DNA from: Pseudonocardia thermophila
Lineage (GTDB): Bacteria; Actinomycetota; Actinomycetes; Mycobacteriales; Pseudonocardiaceae
Length of the DNA: 64,000 bases
Assembly (NCBI RefSeq): GCF_900142365.1
Contig: NZ_FRAP01000011.1
Coordinates: 124,001-188,000, forward strand
Direction: 5' to 3'
Shown: piece after piece, positions 53,537-60,897 of the stretch
How positions within the stretch are numbered: the first letter of the stretch is position 1
Layout: each line of letters begins with the position of its first letter
Program-made: the position numbers and the translations under genes
The notes under the pieces: model-generated
What the model was told of the DNA's origin: nothing
Seen by the model: the letters and a program-made list of their open reading frames with translations, nothing else
Databases searched by the model: none

Positions 53537-53593
53537 TCACACACCTCCTGATCACACACCTCCTGATCACACACCGCCTGATCGCACACCTGA
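53534..53593. repeat. In-frame 15-bp repeat starting at the hsp20 stop codon
   Basis: TGATCACACACCTCC at 53534 and 53549, TGATCACACACCGCC at 53564, then TGATCGCACACC at 53579 and TGA at 53591. All keep the frame, giving five successive in-frame stop codons. Confidence 0.85.
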
Positions 53594-53607
53594 TCACGGT
53601 GTGATCG

Positions 53608-53680
53608 GGGGCTCCGCGCACGAGCCCGCGGCCTGGGACGGCCCCAGGCCGCGGGCTCTTTCCCCTCGTGGCGGAGCCCC
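53608..53680. terminator. Large nested hairpin terminator after hsp20
   Basis: Inner perfect 16-bp stem (53622-53637 with 53643-53658) with loop ACGGC, followed by CTTTCCCC; an outer 9-bp stem (53608-53616 with 53672-53680) encloses it. Best intrinsic-terminator candidate in the window. Confidence 0.8.
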
Positions 53681-53690
53681 TTCCGTGCCA

Positions 53691-53755
53691 CGTCGAGAAC
53701 GAAGCCGTGGTGATCGATGGGGGGCGCTCGACCACCACGGCTTCGGTCCCGACGC
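53691..53755. repeat. Long hairpin, repeat family B (diverged)
   Basis: Left arm CGTCGAGAACGAAGCCGTGG (53691 on) pairs with 53729-53755 with about four mismatches. Same arm sequence as 20331 and 31546. Confidence 0.6.
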
Positions 53756-53781
53756 GGTGCCGCCCGCGTGGGAGCACGCGC

Positions 53782-54255
53782 TCAGGGGCCCAGCCGCCGT
53801 CCGCTCAGCAGTTGCAGCGGGATCGAGATGGTGTGCGCGTCGTGCCCGCGTACCCAGGGGTCGCCGTCGAGCTCGGCCAGTTCCTTCAGCCGGACGGGGT
53901 CGACGACCTCGTACGCCTCGCCGATGCCGAACACGCTCCAGCCGGTGCGGTTCTCGATGTCGACCTCGTCGACCTGGAACCCGACGACGGCGTGCCGGAC
54001 CGCGGCCGCGAGCTTGCTGCCGCCGCGCGTGCGGAAGATGATCTCCTCGCCGTCGAGCCGGTAGGCCACGGTCTGAGCGTCGGGCAGCGCCGAGTGGGTG
54101 AACACGACCCGGCCGATCACACCCGTGGCGAGTAGCCGCAGGCACTCTCGGCGGTCCAGCTCGATCAGGTCGCGCCCGCCGACCGCACGGCTGCGGTCGA
54201 TGCGCTCCGTCTCGTGGACGTGATCCGTCACAGTTCCTCCACCTTCCCCCGTCAT
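53782..54255 (-). CDS. Pyridoxamine-5'-phosphate-oxidase-fold flavin/F420-type protein
   Basis: 157 residues. Split-barrel fold: LDRRECLRLLATGVIGRVVFTHSALPDAQTVAY, EEIIFRTRGGSKLAAAVRHAVVGFQVDEVDIENRTGWSVFGIGEA, with the typical VxGxGxA end. These bind FMN or F420; DosR regulons contain such proteins. Start at ATG 54255 (AGGAG seven bases upstream) or GTG 54231 (GGAGG four bases upstream). A strong box-like repeat lies at 54283. Confidence 0.83.
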   Translation of the reverse strand: MTGEGGGTVTDHVHETERIDRSRAVGGRDLIELDRRECLRLLATGVIGRVVFTHSALPDAQTVAYRLDGEEIIFRTRGGSKLAAAVRHAVVGFQVDEVDIENRTGWSVFGIGEAYEVVDPVRLKELAELDGDPWVRGHDAHTISIPLQLLSGRRLGP

Positions 54256-54282
54256 GATCCGCTCCTGGTCCGATCCGGGACA

Positions 54283-54296
54283 GGGACTTGTGGCCC
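54283..54296. promoter_or_regulatory. DosR-box-like repeat GGGAC-TTGT-GGCCC
   Basis: Nearest in the window to the mycobacterial GGGACTTTNGGCCC version; 28 bases upstream of ATG 54255 (minus strand). Marks the right edge of the island. Confidence 0.6.
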
Positions 54297-54448
54297 TAGC
54301 CGGAGGGCGGAGGTCGGTACTTGCGCGATTCGGGCTGCGGGGTGTCTGCGCAGGTCGGCAGCGGTGTGCGGGCACGAACCGGGGTGGGGCTCACAGCTTC
54401 TGCGTCACCCGCGCGGGGATCCGGGAAACCGGCCCGTTCGGCGCCCGT

Positions 54449-55135
54449 TCACGCCGGAGCCGCGTCGCTCAGCTCGGCCCCGGCGATCAGCGTGGCGGTG
54501 GTGCGCTGGATGTGCGCCGTGAGGGCGGCGACGCCCGCGTCCGCGTCTCCGGCGACGACGGCGTCGAGCAGTGCGCGGTGCTCCCCGGGGATGTCCCGGC
54601 GCTCCTGGGTGAGCGACACCGACCAGCTTCGGTACAGCTCTGCAGCGTCGTGCAGGGATGCGGCGACGGCACGCAGCCGCCGGTTGGGACAGCCGTCGAG
54701 CAGCGCGGTGTGGAAGGCGCGGTGCGCGGCCAGCCACTCGTCGCTGAGGCGCTCGGGATCGTCGGGCGCCATCTGCGGGGTGCGCTGCAGGCGGTGGTGG
54801 GTGGCCACGACCCTCGTCTCCCACTCGACGCCGCCGTGGGCGAACGCCTGGCGCAGGACCAGGGTCTCGATCGCGCAGCGGGCCTCGGTGAGATCGCGCA
54901 GGTCCTCGGCAGACACGGGGGTCACGCGGAACCCGTACTGCGGCTGGGCCTCGACGAGCCCCTCGGCGGCCAGGCGGGTCAGGGCCTCGCGCACGACGCC
55001 CATGCTGGCTCCGTACTGCGCGGAGAGCTCGGTGAACGGCAGGCGGTCGCCGGGACGCAGGCGGCCGGCGAGGATGTCGGCCCGCAGCGCCGAGTACACG
55101 CGTTCTGCGCGTGTGGGCACCCCGCTCCGAGTCAT
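54449..55135 (-). CDS. GntR/FCD-family transcriptional regulator
   Basis: 228 residues. Winged helix (about 8-72; AERVYSALRADILAGRLRPGDRL, SMGVVREALTRLAAEGLVEAQPQYGFRV) and all-helical FCD ligand domain (about 80-215). FCD regulators usually repress catabolic genes and release on binding an organic acid. ATG at 55135 with GGAG. Divergent from the FAA hydrolase; the AT-richer stretch between them (55150-55210) probably holds the operator. Confidence 0.9.
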   Translation of the reverse strand: MTRSGVPTRAERVYSALRADILAGRLRPGDRLPFTELSAQYGASMGVVREALTRLAAEGLVEAQPQYGFRVTPVSAEDLRDLTEARCAIETLVLRQAFAHGGVEWETRVVATHHRLQRTPQMAPDDPERLSDEWLAAHRAFHTALLDGCPNRRLRAVAASLHDAAELYRSWSVSLTQERRDIPGEHRALLDAVVAGDADAGVAALTAHIQRTTATLIAGAELSDAAPA

Positions 55136-55149
55136 GCTCCGTAGTCAAC

Positions 55150-55210
55150 CATCTTCGTGAATGGATAGCAATTTCGAAACTGACTTGACATGTCGATACA
55201 ACTGGGCGCA
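55150..55210. promoter_or_regulatory. AT-richer divergent promoter/operator region
   Basis: The least GC-rich stretch in this part of the window. Contains TTGACA (55185-55190), the palindrome ACATGT and TTGACATGTCGATACAA, a candidate GntR/FCD operator. A clear -10 cannot be assigned for the plus strand. Confidence 0.45.
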
Positions 55211-55252
55211 GGCTTCGGACATCGACTCGTCCCGTCTTAGTGAGGTGAACCC

Positions 55253-56113
55253 GTGCGCATCGCCAACCTGTCCGGCCGGCTGGTCCTGCTCACCGGCGGT
55301 GACCCGGGCGCCGCGGTGGACGTCGAGAAAGCGTCCGGCGGCGAGTTCTCCGCCGACCCGCAGGCCGTCTACGAACGGTGGGACGAGTTCGTGGCGTGGG
55401 CCCGCTCGGCCCCGATCGACCAGGGCGACGCCGTCCCGGTGAACCCCGCCGACCTCGGCGCACCGGTCCCGGCGCCCGCGCAGGTGTTCGCCATCGGGCT
55501 GAACTACCGCGAGCACGCCGCCGAGACGAACTTCGCGGTGCCCGAGGGCCTGCCCCCGGTGTTCACGAAGTTCCGCACCGCGCTCACCGGCCCGGTCACC
55601 ACCGTCGTGCTGCCCGCAGGCGGAAACACCGACTGGGAGGTCGAGCTCGTCGCCGTCATCGGCAAGCGCGCGGAGAGGGTCGCGGCCGCGGACGCCTGGT
55701 CGTACGTCGCCGGGCTGACCATCGGCCAGGACCTCTCGGAACGCAAGAGCCAGATGGCCGGCCCCGCTCCGCAGTTCAGCCTCGGCAAGTCGTTCCCCGG
55801 CTTCGCCCCGCTCGGCCCGTGCGTCGTCACCGTGGACGAGTTCGAGGACCCGGACGACCTGGAGCTCGGCTGCGCGATCGACGGCGAGACCGTGCAGGAC
55901 GGCCGCACCAGCGACATGATCTTCACGGTGCCGGTCCTGATCGAGCGGCTCTCCCACGTGGCCCCGCTGCTGCCCGGCGACATCATCTTCACCGGCACCC
56001 CCGCAGGCGTCGGGCTGGGCCGCACCCCTCAGCGGTTCCTGCACCCCGGCGAGGAGCTGGTCAGCTGGGTGCGCGGGATCGGGGAGCTGCACCAGAAGTT
56101 CGTCGCCGCCTGA
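55253..56113 (+). CDS. Fumarylacetoacetate hydrolase family protein
   Basis: 286 residues. FAH fold (about 75-280): VFAIGLNYREHAAETN, then the metal-binding acids in WEVELVAVIG and the C-terminal GDIIFTGTPAGVGLG. Members hydrolyse or decarboxylate beta-keto acids or hydrate 2-oxopent-4-enoates after ring cleavage. GTG at 55253 with GAGGTGA. First gene of the catabolic operon; 14 bases before the dioxygenase. Confidence 0.88.
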   Translation: MRIANLSGRLVLLTGGDPGAAVDVEKASGGEFSADPQAVYERWDEFVAWARSAPIDQGDAVPVNPADLGAPVPAPAQVFAIGLNYREHAAETNFAVPEGLPPVFTKFRTALTGPVTTVVLPAGGNTDWEVELVAVIGKRAERVAAADAWSYVAGLTIGQDLSERKSQMAGPAPQFSLGKSFPGFAPLGPCVVTVDEFEDPDDLELGCAIDGETVQDGRTSDMIFTVPVLIERLSHVAPLLPGDIIFTGTPAGVGLGRTPQRFLHPGEELVSWVRGIGELHQKFVAA

Positions 56114-56127
56114 CTCGAGGAGGAGAC

Positions 56128-57066
56128 ATGGCCCTGCACCGGCTCGCGTCGGTGGTGATCGGCGTCCCGAACGTCGAGGAGACCGCTCGCTACTACACCG
56201 ACTTCGGGCTCATGCCGGTCGACACCGGTGTCGAGGGGGAGCGGGTGTTCCGCACCGTCGACGGGGGAGAGCAGCTCCGCCTGGTGCGCACTCCCTTCCG
56301 GCGGTTGGTGCAGTTCACGGTCGGCGCCGACGACCAGGACGACCTCGGCCGGGTGTCCGACCGGCTCACGCGCCTCGGGCTCCCGGCCGACCTCCGCGCG
56401 GACGGACTCACCACGGTGGAGCCCGCGACGGGGATCCGTGCGACGGTGGCAGTGCTCCCGCGGCTCGACCAGCCACGGGTTCCCGCCACGCGCTACAACG
56501 GACCGGGGCGGCTGGAGCGGATCGGTGCCCGCGCACCGGGTGTCGTGCGCACCGGCCCGGTCCGGCCGCGCAAACTCGGCCACGTCGTCATCGGCACCCC
56601 CGACCTGGCCGTCACCGAGCGGTTCTTCATCGACGGTCTCGGTTTCAAGCTGTCGGACCGGATCGCCGGCGCCGGCGCGTTCATGCGCTGCTCCACCGAC
56701 CACCACAACGTCCTCGTGCTGAGCGCGCCGGTCGCGTTCCTGCACCACACGTCGTGGCAGGTCGACGACATCGACGAGATCGGCCGCGGCGCGATGGCGA
56801 TGCTCGAGGACCACCCCGAACGGCACGTGTGGGGCCTCGGCCGCCACCACGCGGGATCGAACTTCTTCTGGTACCTGAAGGATCCCGCCGGGAACTTCTC
56901 GGAGTACTACTCCGACATGGACAGCATCCTCGACGACCAGCTCTGGACGCCGGAGACGCTCGAAGGCGCCAAGGGGCTGTTCAACTGGGGGCCGCCGCCT
57001 CCGCCGTCGTTCATCAAGCCGGAGGACCTCGCGGCGCTCATGACCGGCGCGCACTCCGGCGCCTGA
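56128..57066 (+). CDS. Extradiol (catechol-2,3-type) ring-cleavage dioxygenase
   Basis: 312 residues. Two vicinal-oxygen-chelate modules (about 4-125 and 145-290); Fe(II) ligands seen as His152 (LGHVVIG), His207 (LHHTSW) and Glu259 (NFSEYYSD). Type-I two-domain extradiol enzyme, cleaving a catechol next to the hydroxyls; substrate unknown. ATG at 56128 with GAGGAGGAG. Between FAA hydrolase and a PucR-type regulator. Confidence 0.9.
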   Translation: MALHRLASVVIGVPNVEETARYYTDFGLMPVDTGVEGERVFRTVDGGEQLRLVRTPFRRLVQFTVGADDQDDLGRVSDRLTRLGLPADLRADGLTTVEPATGIRATVAVLPRLDQPRVPATRYNGPGRLERIGARAPGVVRTGPVRPRKLGHVVIGTPDLAVTERFFIDGLGFKLSDRIAGAGAFMRCSTDHHNVLVLSAPVAFLHHTSWQVDDIDEIGRGAMAMLEDHPERHVWGLGRHHAGSNFFWYLKDPAGNFSEYYSDMDSILDDQLWTPETLEGAKGLFNWGPPPPPSFIKPEDLAALMTGAHSGA

Positions 57067-57125
57067 GCCGTCGACCGGTACGGTCGGGCGTCGTCACCTC
57101 ACCCGACGCACCCCAGGTGGCAACG

Positions 57126-58430
57126 ATGCCCTCTCCTTCGCCCGCAGCAGGCCGGGAATGGCTGCTGCAGCTGGCCTCCCGCGGCCCGGTGCGGGTACAG
57201 GAGGCCGCGAGCTCGCCCGCGACCGTCGCCGAGACGATCGCGCACCTGGGGGAGGGACCCCTGTGCTGGGGCGTCGAGGTCGGGCGCGAGATGGCGCGGA
57301 CGATCATCGCGGAGATCCCGGCCTTCGGCGGCGGCGAGGGCCCGTTCCAGATGCTGCGCAAGGGGACGGAGTCCTCCGCGCTGCGCGCGATGCTGCTGCT
57401 GGCCTATCCCGACCTCGGGCTGCAGCCGATCACTGAGGAGGCGCTCGAGGGCGATCGCGAATTCGTGCGCCGCGGCATCACCCTCGACACGGTGCTGCGC
57501 GGTATCCGCTTCGGCCACGCGGGGATGGCCCAGGCGTTCCTCTCCGCCTGCGAGGCGCACGTCGGGACCGACCGCGTCGCCGACGAGATGAAGTCCGTGT
57601 CCGAGGAGCTGTTCCGCTACATCGACGGCTTCGCCGACGCGATGGTGGTGGAGTTCCTCGCCGAGCGGGACCGGTGGATCACCAGCGCCGCCGCGGCCCG
57701 CGCCGAGGCGGTCAGCCGCATCCTGGACGGCGAGGACGTCGACGTTCCGGCGACGTCCGAGCTGCTCGGCTACGACCTGAGCCGGCGGCACCTGGCGCTC
57801 GTCGCGTGGGCGGATGCGGGGAACCTCACCACTGATCTGGAACGCGCTGCTCAGGCCCAGCTGCGTGCCAGCGGCGCGGCCGCGGTCCTCGTCGTGCCGG
57901 TCGGGGGTTCGGTCCTGTGGGCGTGGGGCGCCGTTGCGGGCGAGCAGCCCAGCGACCCGGTGCCCGAGCCCGCGGATCCGCGGATCCGCACCGCGCACGG
58001 CCTGCCCGGCTGCGGCCCGGCCGGGTTCCGGCAGAGCCACGTCCAGGCGGTGCGGGCGCACCGCCTCGCACGGCTGGCCGGGCCCCGGGCGGCGCGCAGC
58101 ACCGGCTACGCCGACGTCTCAGTCCTGGCCATGCTGACCGAGGACCTCGACACGGCCCGCGAGTTCGTCGCCCGCGAACTGGGCCCGCTGGCCGCCCCGA
58201 CCGAGCAGGCCGACGCGCTGCGCGAGACCCTGCTGCGCTACCTCGACCAGGAGCGCAGCGTCACCGCCGTCGCCGCCGACATGCACGTCGCACGCGGGAC
58301 GGTGGTCTACCGCGTGCGGCGGGCGGAGGAGCTGCTCGGCCGCGACGTCGGCACCCGCCGGTTGGAGCTGCACACCGCGTTGCTGCTCGCCCAGCGGCTG
58401 GGCGCGGCCGTGCTGCCGCAGGGCGGATAG
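57126..58430 (+). CDS. PucR-type helix-turn-helix transcriptional regulator
   Basis: 434 residues. Long N-terminal helical region (about 1-200), GGDEF-like/CdaR central domain (about 205-340), and C-terminal PucR HTH (about 370-428; LRETLLRYLDQERSVTAVAADMHVARGTVVYRVRRAEELLG). Activators of purine or aromatic catabolism in actinobacteria. ATG at 57126 follows AGGTGG. Likely controls the flanking ring-cleavage or HsaA-like genes. Confidence 0.88.
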   Translation: MPSPSPAAGREWLLQLASRGPVRVQEAASSPATVAETIAHLGEGPLCWGVEVGREMARTIIAEIPAFGGGEGPFQMLRKGTESSALRAMLLLAYPDLGLQPITEEALEGDREFVRRGITLDTVLRGIRFGHAGMAQAFLSACEAHVGTDRVADEMKSVSEELFRYIDGFADAMVVEFLAERDRWITSAAAARAEAVSRILDGEDVDVPATSELLGYDLSRRHLALVAWADAGNLTTDLERAAQAQLRASGAAAVLVVPVGGSVLWAWGAVAGEQPSDPVPEPADPRIRTAHGLPGCGPAGFRQSHVQAVRAHRLARLAGPRAARSTGYADVSVLAMLTEDLDTAREFVARELGPLAAPTEQADALRETLLRYLDQERSVTAVAADMHVARGTVVYRVRRAEELLGRDVGTRRLELHTALLLAQRLGAAVLPQGG

Positions 58431-58570
58431 GAACGGCGGTCCAAGGCGCGGCCCGAACTCTGTGCTGACGGAGCAAGCCGCAGACGCGGCGCACGCCGTG
58501 TACTACCGGCATCGGCGATCCGCGGCCGCACCGATCGCCTGCCGATCCGTCTCGACGTCCTGGTTCAGCC

Positions 58571-58705
58571 GATGCCGCTGCATCCGATGCCGCTGCATCC
58601 GATGCCGCTGCATCCGATGCCGCTGCATCCGATGCCGCTGCGTCCGATGTCGCCGCATCCGATGCGGCTGCGTCCGATGTGGCTGCGTCCGACGTCGCTG
58701 CCCGC
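58571..58705. repeat. 15-bp minisatellite, nine units, before the HsaA-like gene
   Basis: Unit GATGCCGCTGCATCC, four exact copies (58571-58630) then five diverged copies (58631-58705). In frame with the downstream gene, each unit reads MPLHP or a variant and contains an ATG. Lies just upstream of the ribosome site at 58719-58725. Confidence 0.9.
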
Positions 58706-58730
58706 CACTGCCACTCGACGAGGAGATCCG

Positions 58731-59948
58731 ATGACGACCACCGCAGAGATCCCCCACCCGGCGATCGACGACCGGCCGTCGGCCGCGGAGCTGCTGCGCC
58801 GCCTCGCCGACCTGCGTCCCCTGCTGCGCGCCGAGGCCGCCCGGGCCGAGGCCGACCGGCGCGTGCCGGACGAGGTCGTCGAGGCGCTGCGGGCCACGGG
58901 GGTCTTCCGCATCATGCAGCCGCGCCGCTGGGGCGGGCTCGAGGCCGACTTCACCACGTTCATGGAGGTGAGCGAGGAGATCGGCCGCGGCGACGGTTCG
59001 GCGGCCTGGGTCACCGCGCTGATGAACGTCTGCTGCTGGATGGTCGGGCTCTTCCCGGAGCAGGCCCAGCGGGACGTGTGGGGCGCCGATCCCGAGGCCC
59101 GAGTGTGCGGTGTGCTCGCCCCGGCCGCACGGGTCCGGGCCGTCGACGGCGGCCAGGTCGTGTCGGGGTCGTGGGGCTTCGCGTCCGGTTCGGCGCACGC
59201 GCAGTGGGCGGTGCTGGGCATCCCCGTCGTCGACGCGGCGGGCGCCCAGGTCGACCAGGGCCTGGCGCTGATCCCGATGTCCGAGCTGACGGTGAAGGAC
59301 ACCTGGTTCGTCGCCGGTCTGCGCGCCACGGCGAGCAACACCCTCGTCGCGGACGAGGTCTTCGTGCCCGCACACCGCATCCTGTCGGTCCCGAAGGCGG
59401 TGGAGGGGGAGTACGGCACCGAGCACACCGGCGAGACGCTGTACCGCTCGGCGTTCGTGCCCGTGCTCGCGCTGATCCTCGTCGGCCCGCAGATCGGCAT
59501 GGCCCGCGCGGCGCTCGACGTCGTCATGGAGACGCTCACCAAGCGCAAGCCGATCTCGTACACCTTCTACGAGGACTCGGCGGCCGCCCCCACCACGCAG
59601 CTGAACCTCGCCGAGGCCGTGCAGCTGATCGACACCGCTCACCTGCACGCCATGCGTGCGGCCGCCGACATCGACGAGTGGGCCTCGTCGGCGCAGTACA
59701 TGGACCGGCTCACCCGCACCCGCGTGCGGATGGACACCGGCTACATCGCCCGCCGCTGCCGGGAGGCCATCGACCTGCTCGTGAGCATCGGCGGGGCGAG
59801 CAGCTTCGGCGAGAAGAACCCGCTGCAGCGCATCTGGCGGGACCAGGAGACCGGCAGCCGCCACGCCGTCGTCAACCCGTCCATCGCGGCGGAGGTGTAC
59901 GGGCGCGAGCTGCTCGGGCAGCAGGAGCAGGTCACGGCGTTGATCTGA
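58731..59948 (+). CDS. HsaA/acyl-CoA-dehydrogenase-fold flavin-dependent monooxygenase
   Basis: 405 residues. Acyl-CoA dehydrogenase fold (N-terminal helical, beta-domain with GSWGFASGSAHAQWAVLGIPV and WFVAGLRATASNTLVADEVFVPAHR, C-terminal helical GGASSFGEKNPLQRIWRD). HsaA-type oxygenases of group D hydroxylate phenols (3-HSA in steroid catabolism) with reduced flavin; no reductase gene is seen nearby. ATG at 58731 has GAGGAGA upstream; the frame stays open through the minisatellite (from 58572), so an N-terminal MPLHP extension is possible but not favoured. Confidence 0.88.
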   Translation: MTTTAEIPHPAIDDRPSAAELLRRLADLRPLLRAEAARAEADRRVPDEVVEALRATGVFRIMQPRRWGGLEADFTTFMEVSEEIGRGDGSAAWVTALMNVCCWMVGLFPEQAQRDVWGADPEARVCGVLAPAARVRAVDGGQVVSGSWGFASGSAHAQWAVLGIPVVDAAGAQVDQGLALIPMSELTVKDTWFVAGLRATASNTLVADEVFVPAHRILSVPKAVEGEYGTEHTGETLYRSAFVPVLALILVGPQIGMARAALDVVMETLTKRKPISYTFYEDSAAAPTTQLNLAEAVQLIDTAHLHAMRAAADIDEWASSAQYMDRLTRTRVRMDTGYIARRCREAIDLLVSIGGASSFGEKNPLQRIWRDQETGSRHAVVNPSIAAEVYGRELLGQQEQVTALI

Positions 59949-59990
59949 CGCACCCGGCGCAGCTGGTGCCGGATCCACGCCGGCGCCAGG
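59949..59990 (-). pseudogene. Relic of a DUF3237 gene 3' end
   Basis: Minus strand reads LAPAWIRHQLRRVR, against LSPARIRYQVSRVR at the C-terminus of the DUF3237 protein (60117-60608); 10 of 14 residues match. The stop codon is lost (CGTCAG) and the family A hairpin begins ten bases upstream. Looks like a remnant of a duplicated gene. Confidence 0.45.
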
Positions 59991-60000
59991 CCGCCCCGAT

Positions 60001-60055
60001 CGCTACGAACGGCCCTTTCGTCCACCCCGAGTGGACGAAAGGGCCGTTCGTAGCG
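60001..60055. repeat. Perfect 25-bp hairpin, repeat family A
   Basis: Arms 60001-60025 and 60031-60055, loop CCCGA; inner 20 bp identical to 16360-16414. Between convergent HsaA-like and DUF3237 genes, next to the DUF3237 relic; can act as a terminator for both. Confidence 0.8.
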
Positions 60056-60116
60056 CAGACCTCAGTGGGCTCGCAACGACGGGAACGGTGCCACGTACGA
60101 AGGTGTGGGAACGGCC

Positions 60117-60608
60117 TCAGCGCACCCGCGACACCTGGTACCGGATCCGCGCCGGTGAAAGATCGCAGCGGGCCACCGCCACGATCTCGTTGAGCCAGGC
60201 GTAGCGGGCATCGCTCGTCTGGAACAGCGGCGAGATCCGCAGGTAGGCGTCGCGCCCGAGGACCTCCTCGCCCGCGAGGAAGGCAGTGGTGCGCTCACCG
60301 AGCACCGCCCGCCCAGTGGCGGTCAGCTCGATCCGCGCCCCGTCCTGGGTCTCCACCAGCGCGTGGACGTCGATGCGGCCGACACCATCGGCGCCGACGG
60401 TGACCCAGTCGATCGAGCCGGGGACGATCCGTCCCGCGAGCCGGGGCCCGGTGACGCTCCCGTGCGTCACCGGGAAGAGCATCCGGGTGCCCGTCGGGGT
60501 CGGGGCGGTCACGACGTCGCCGAAGTGCGCCTCGATCGCGCACAGGTACTCGAGATCGGTGCCCTCGAGGGGCGCAGGGCTCGCCATGGTGGTCGTCGCC
60601 GGCGTCAT
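60117..60608 (-). CDS. DUF3237 (UPF0311) protein
   Basis: 163 residues. LEYLCAIEAHFGDVVTAPTPTGTRMLFPVTHGSVTGPRLAGRIVPGSIDWV is typical of DUF3237, followed by DVHALVETQDGARI and YLRISPLFQTSDARYAWLNEIVAVA. Beta-barrel fold, often in aromatic catabolic clusters; activity unknown. ATG at 60608 has GAGGGAGA seven bases upstream. Convergent with the HsaA-like gene. Confidence 0.87.
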   Translation of the reverse strand: MTPATTTMASPAPLEGTDLEYLCAIEAHFGDVVTAPTPTGTRMLFPVTHGSVTGPRLAGRIVPGSIDWVTVGADGVGRIDVHALVETQDGARIELTATGRAVLGERTTAFLAGEEVLGRDAYLRISPLFQTSDARYAWLNEIVAVARCDLSPARIRYQVSRVR

Positions 60609-60739
60609 GTCCGTCTCCCTCGATCGCGGCCCGGGTGGGAGCCCGACGGTAGGTGCTCCGCGCCCGGTCTCGATCGCGTAGCGAGCGTTGCGGCGCAGAC
60701 CCGTCGCCGTGTGGCCGTGCCCGATCGCGGTGCCCGATC

Positions 60740-60792
60740 GCAGCGAACGGCCCTTTCGTCCACCAGGAGTGGACGAAAGGGCCGTTCGCTGC
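60740..60792. repeat. Perfect 24-bp hairpin, repeat family A
   Basis: Arms 60740-60763 and 60769-60792, loop CAGGA (the others have CCCGA). Lies between the divergent DUF3237 and MDR oxidoreductase genes, not at a gene end, so it is not simply a terminator. Confidence 0.75.
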
Positions 60793-60897
60793 TCCGACCG
60801 TCCGTGCGCGGCGGGGATGCGCTCTGCCCGCCGGCGCGGGTGGGCACCTGCAAGTGCCTTCTGTCCCGGCTGCCCGGCGCTGCCTAGCGTCCGCCGC

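Noticed and set aside
58572-58730. MPLHP repeats as the true N-terminus of the HsaA-like protein
   Set aside because: ATG 58731 has a strong ribosome site and gives the family's normal length; the extension stays only as a possibility.
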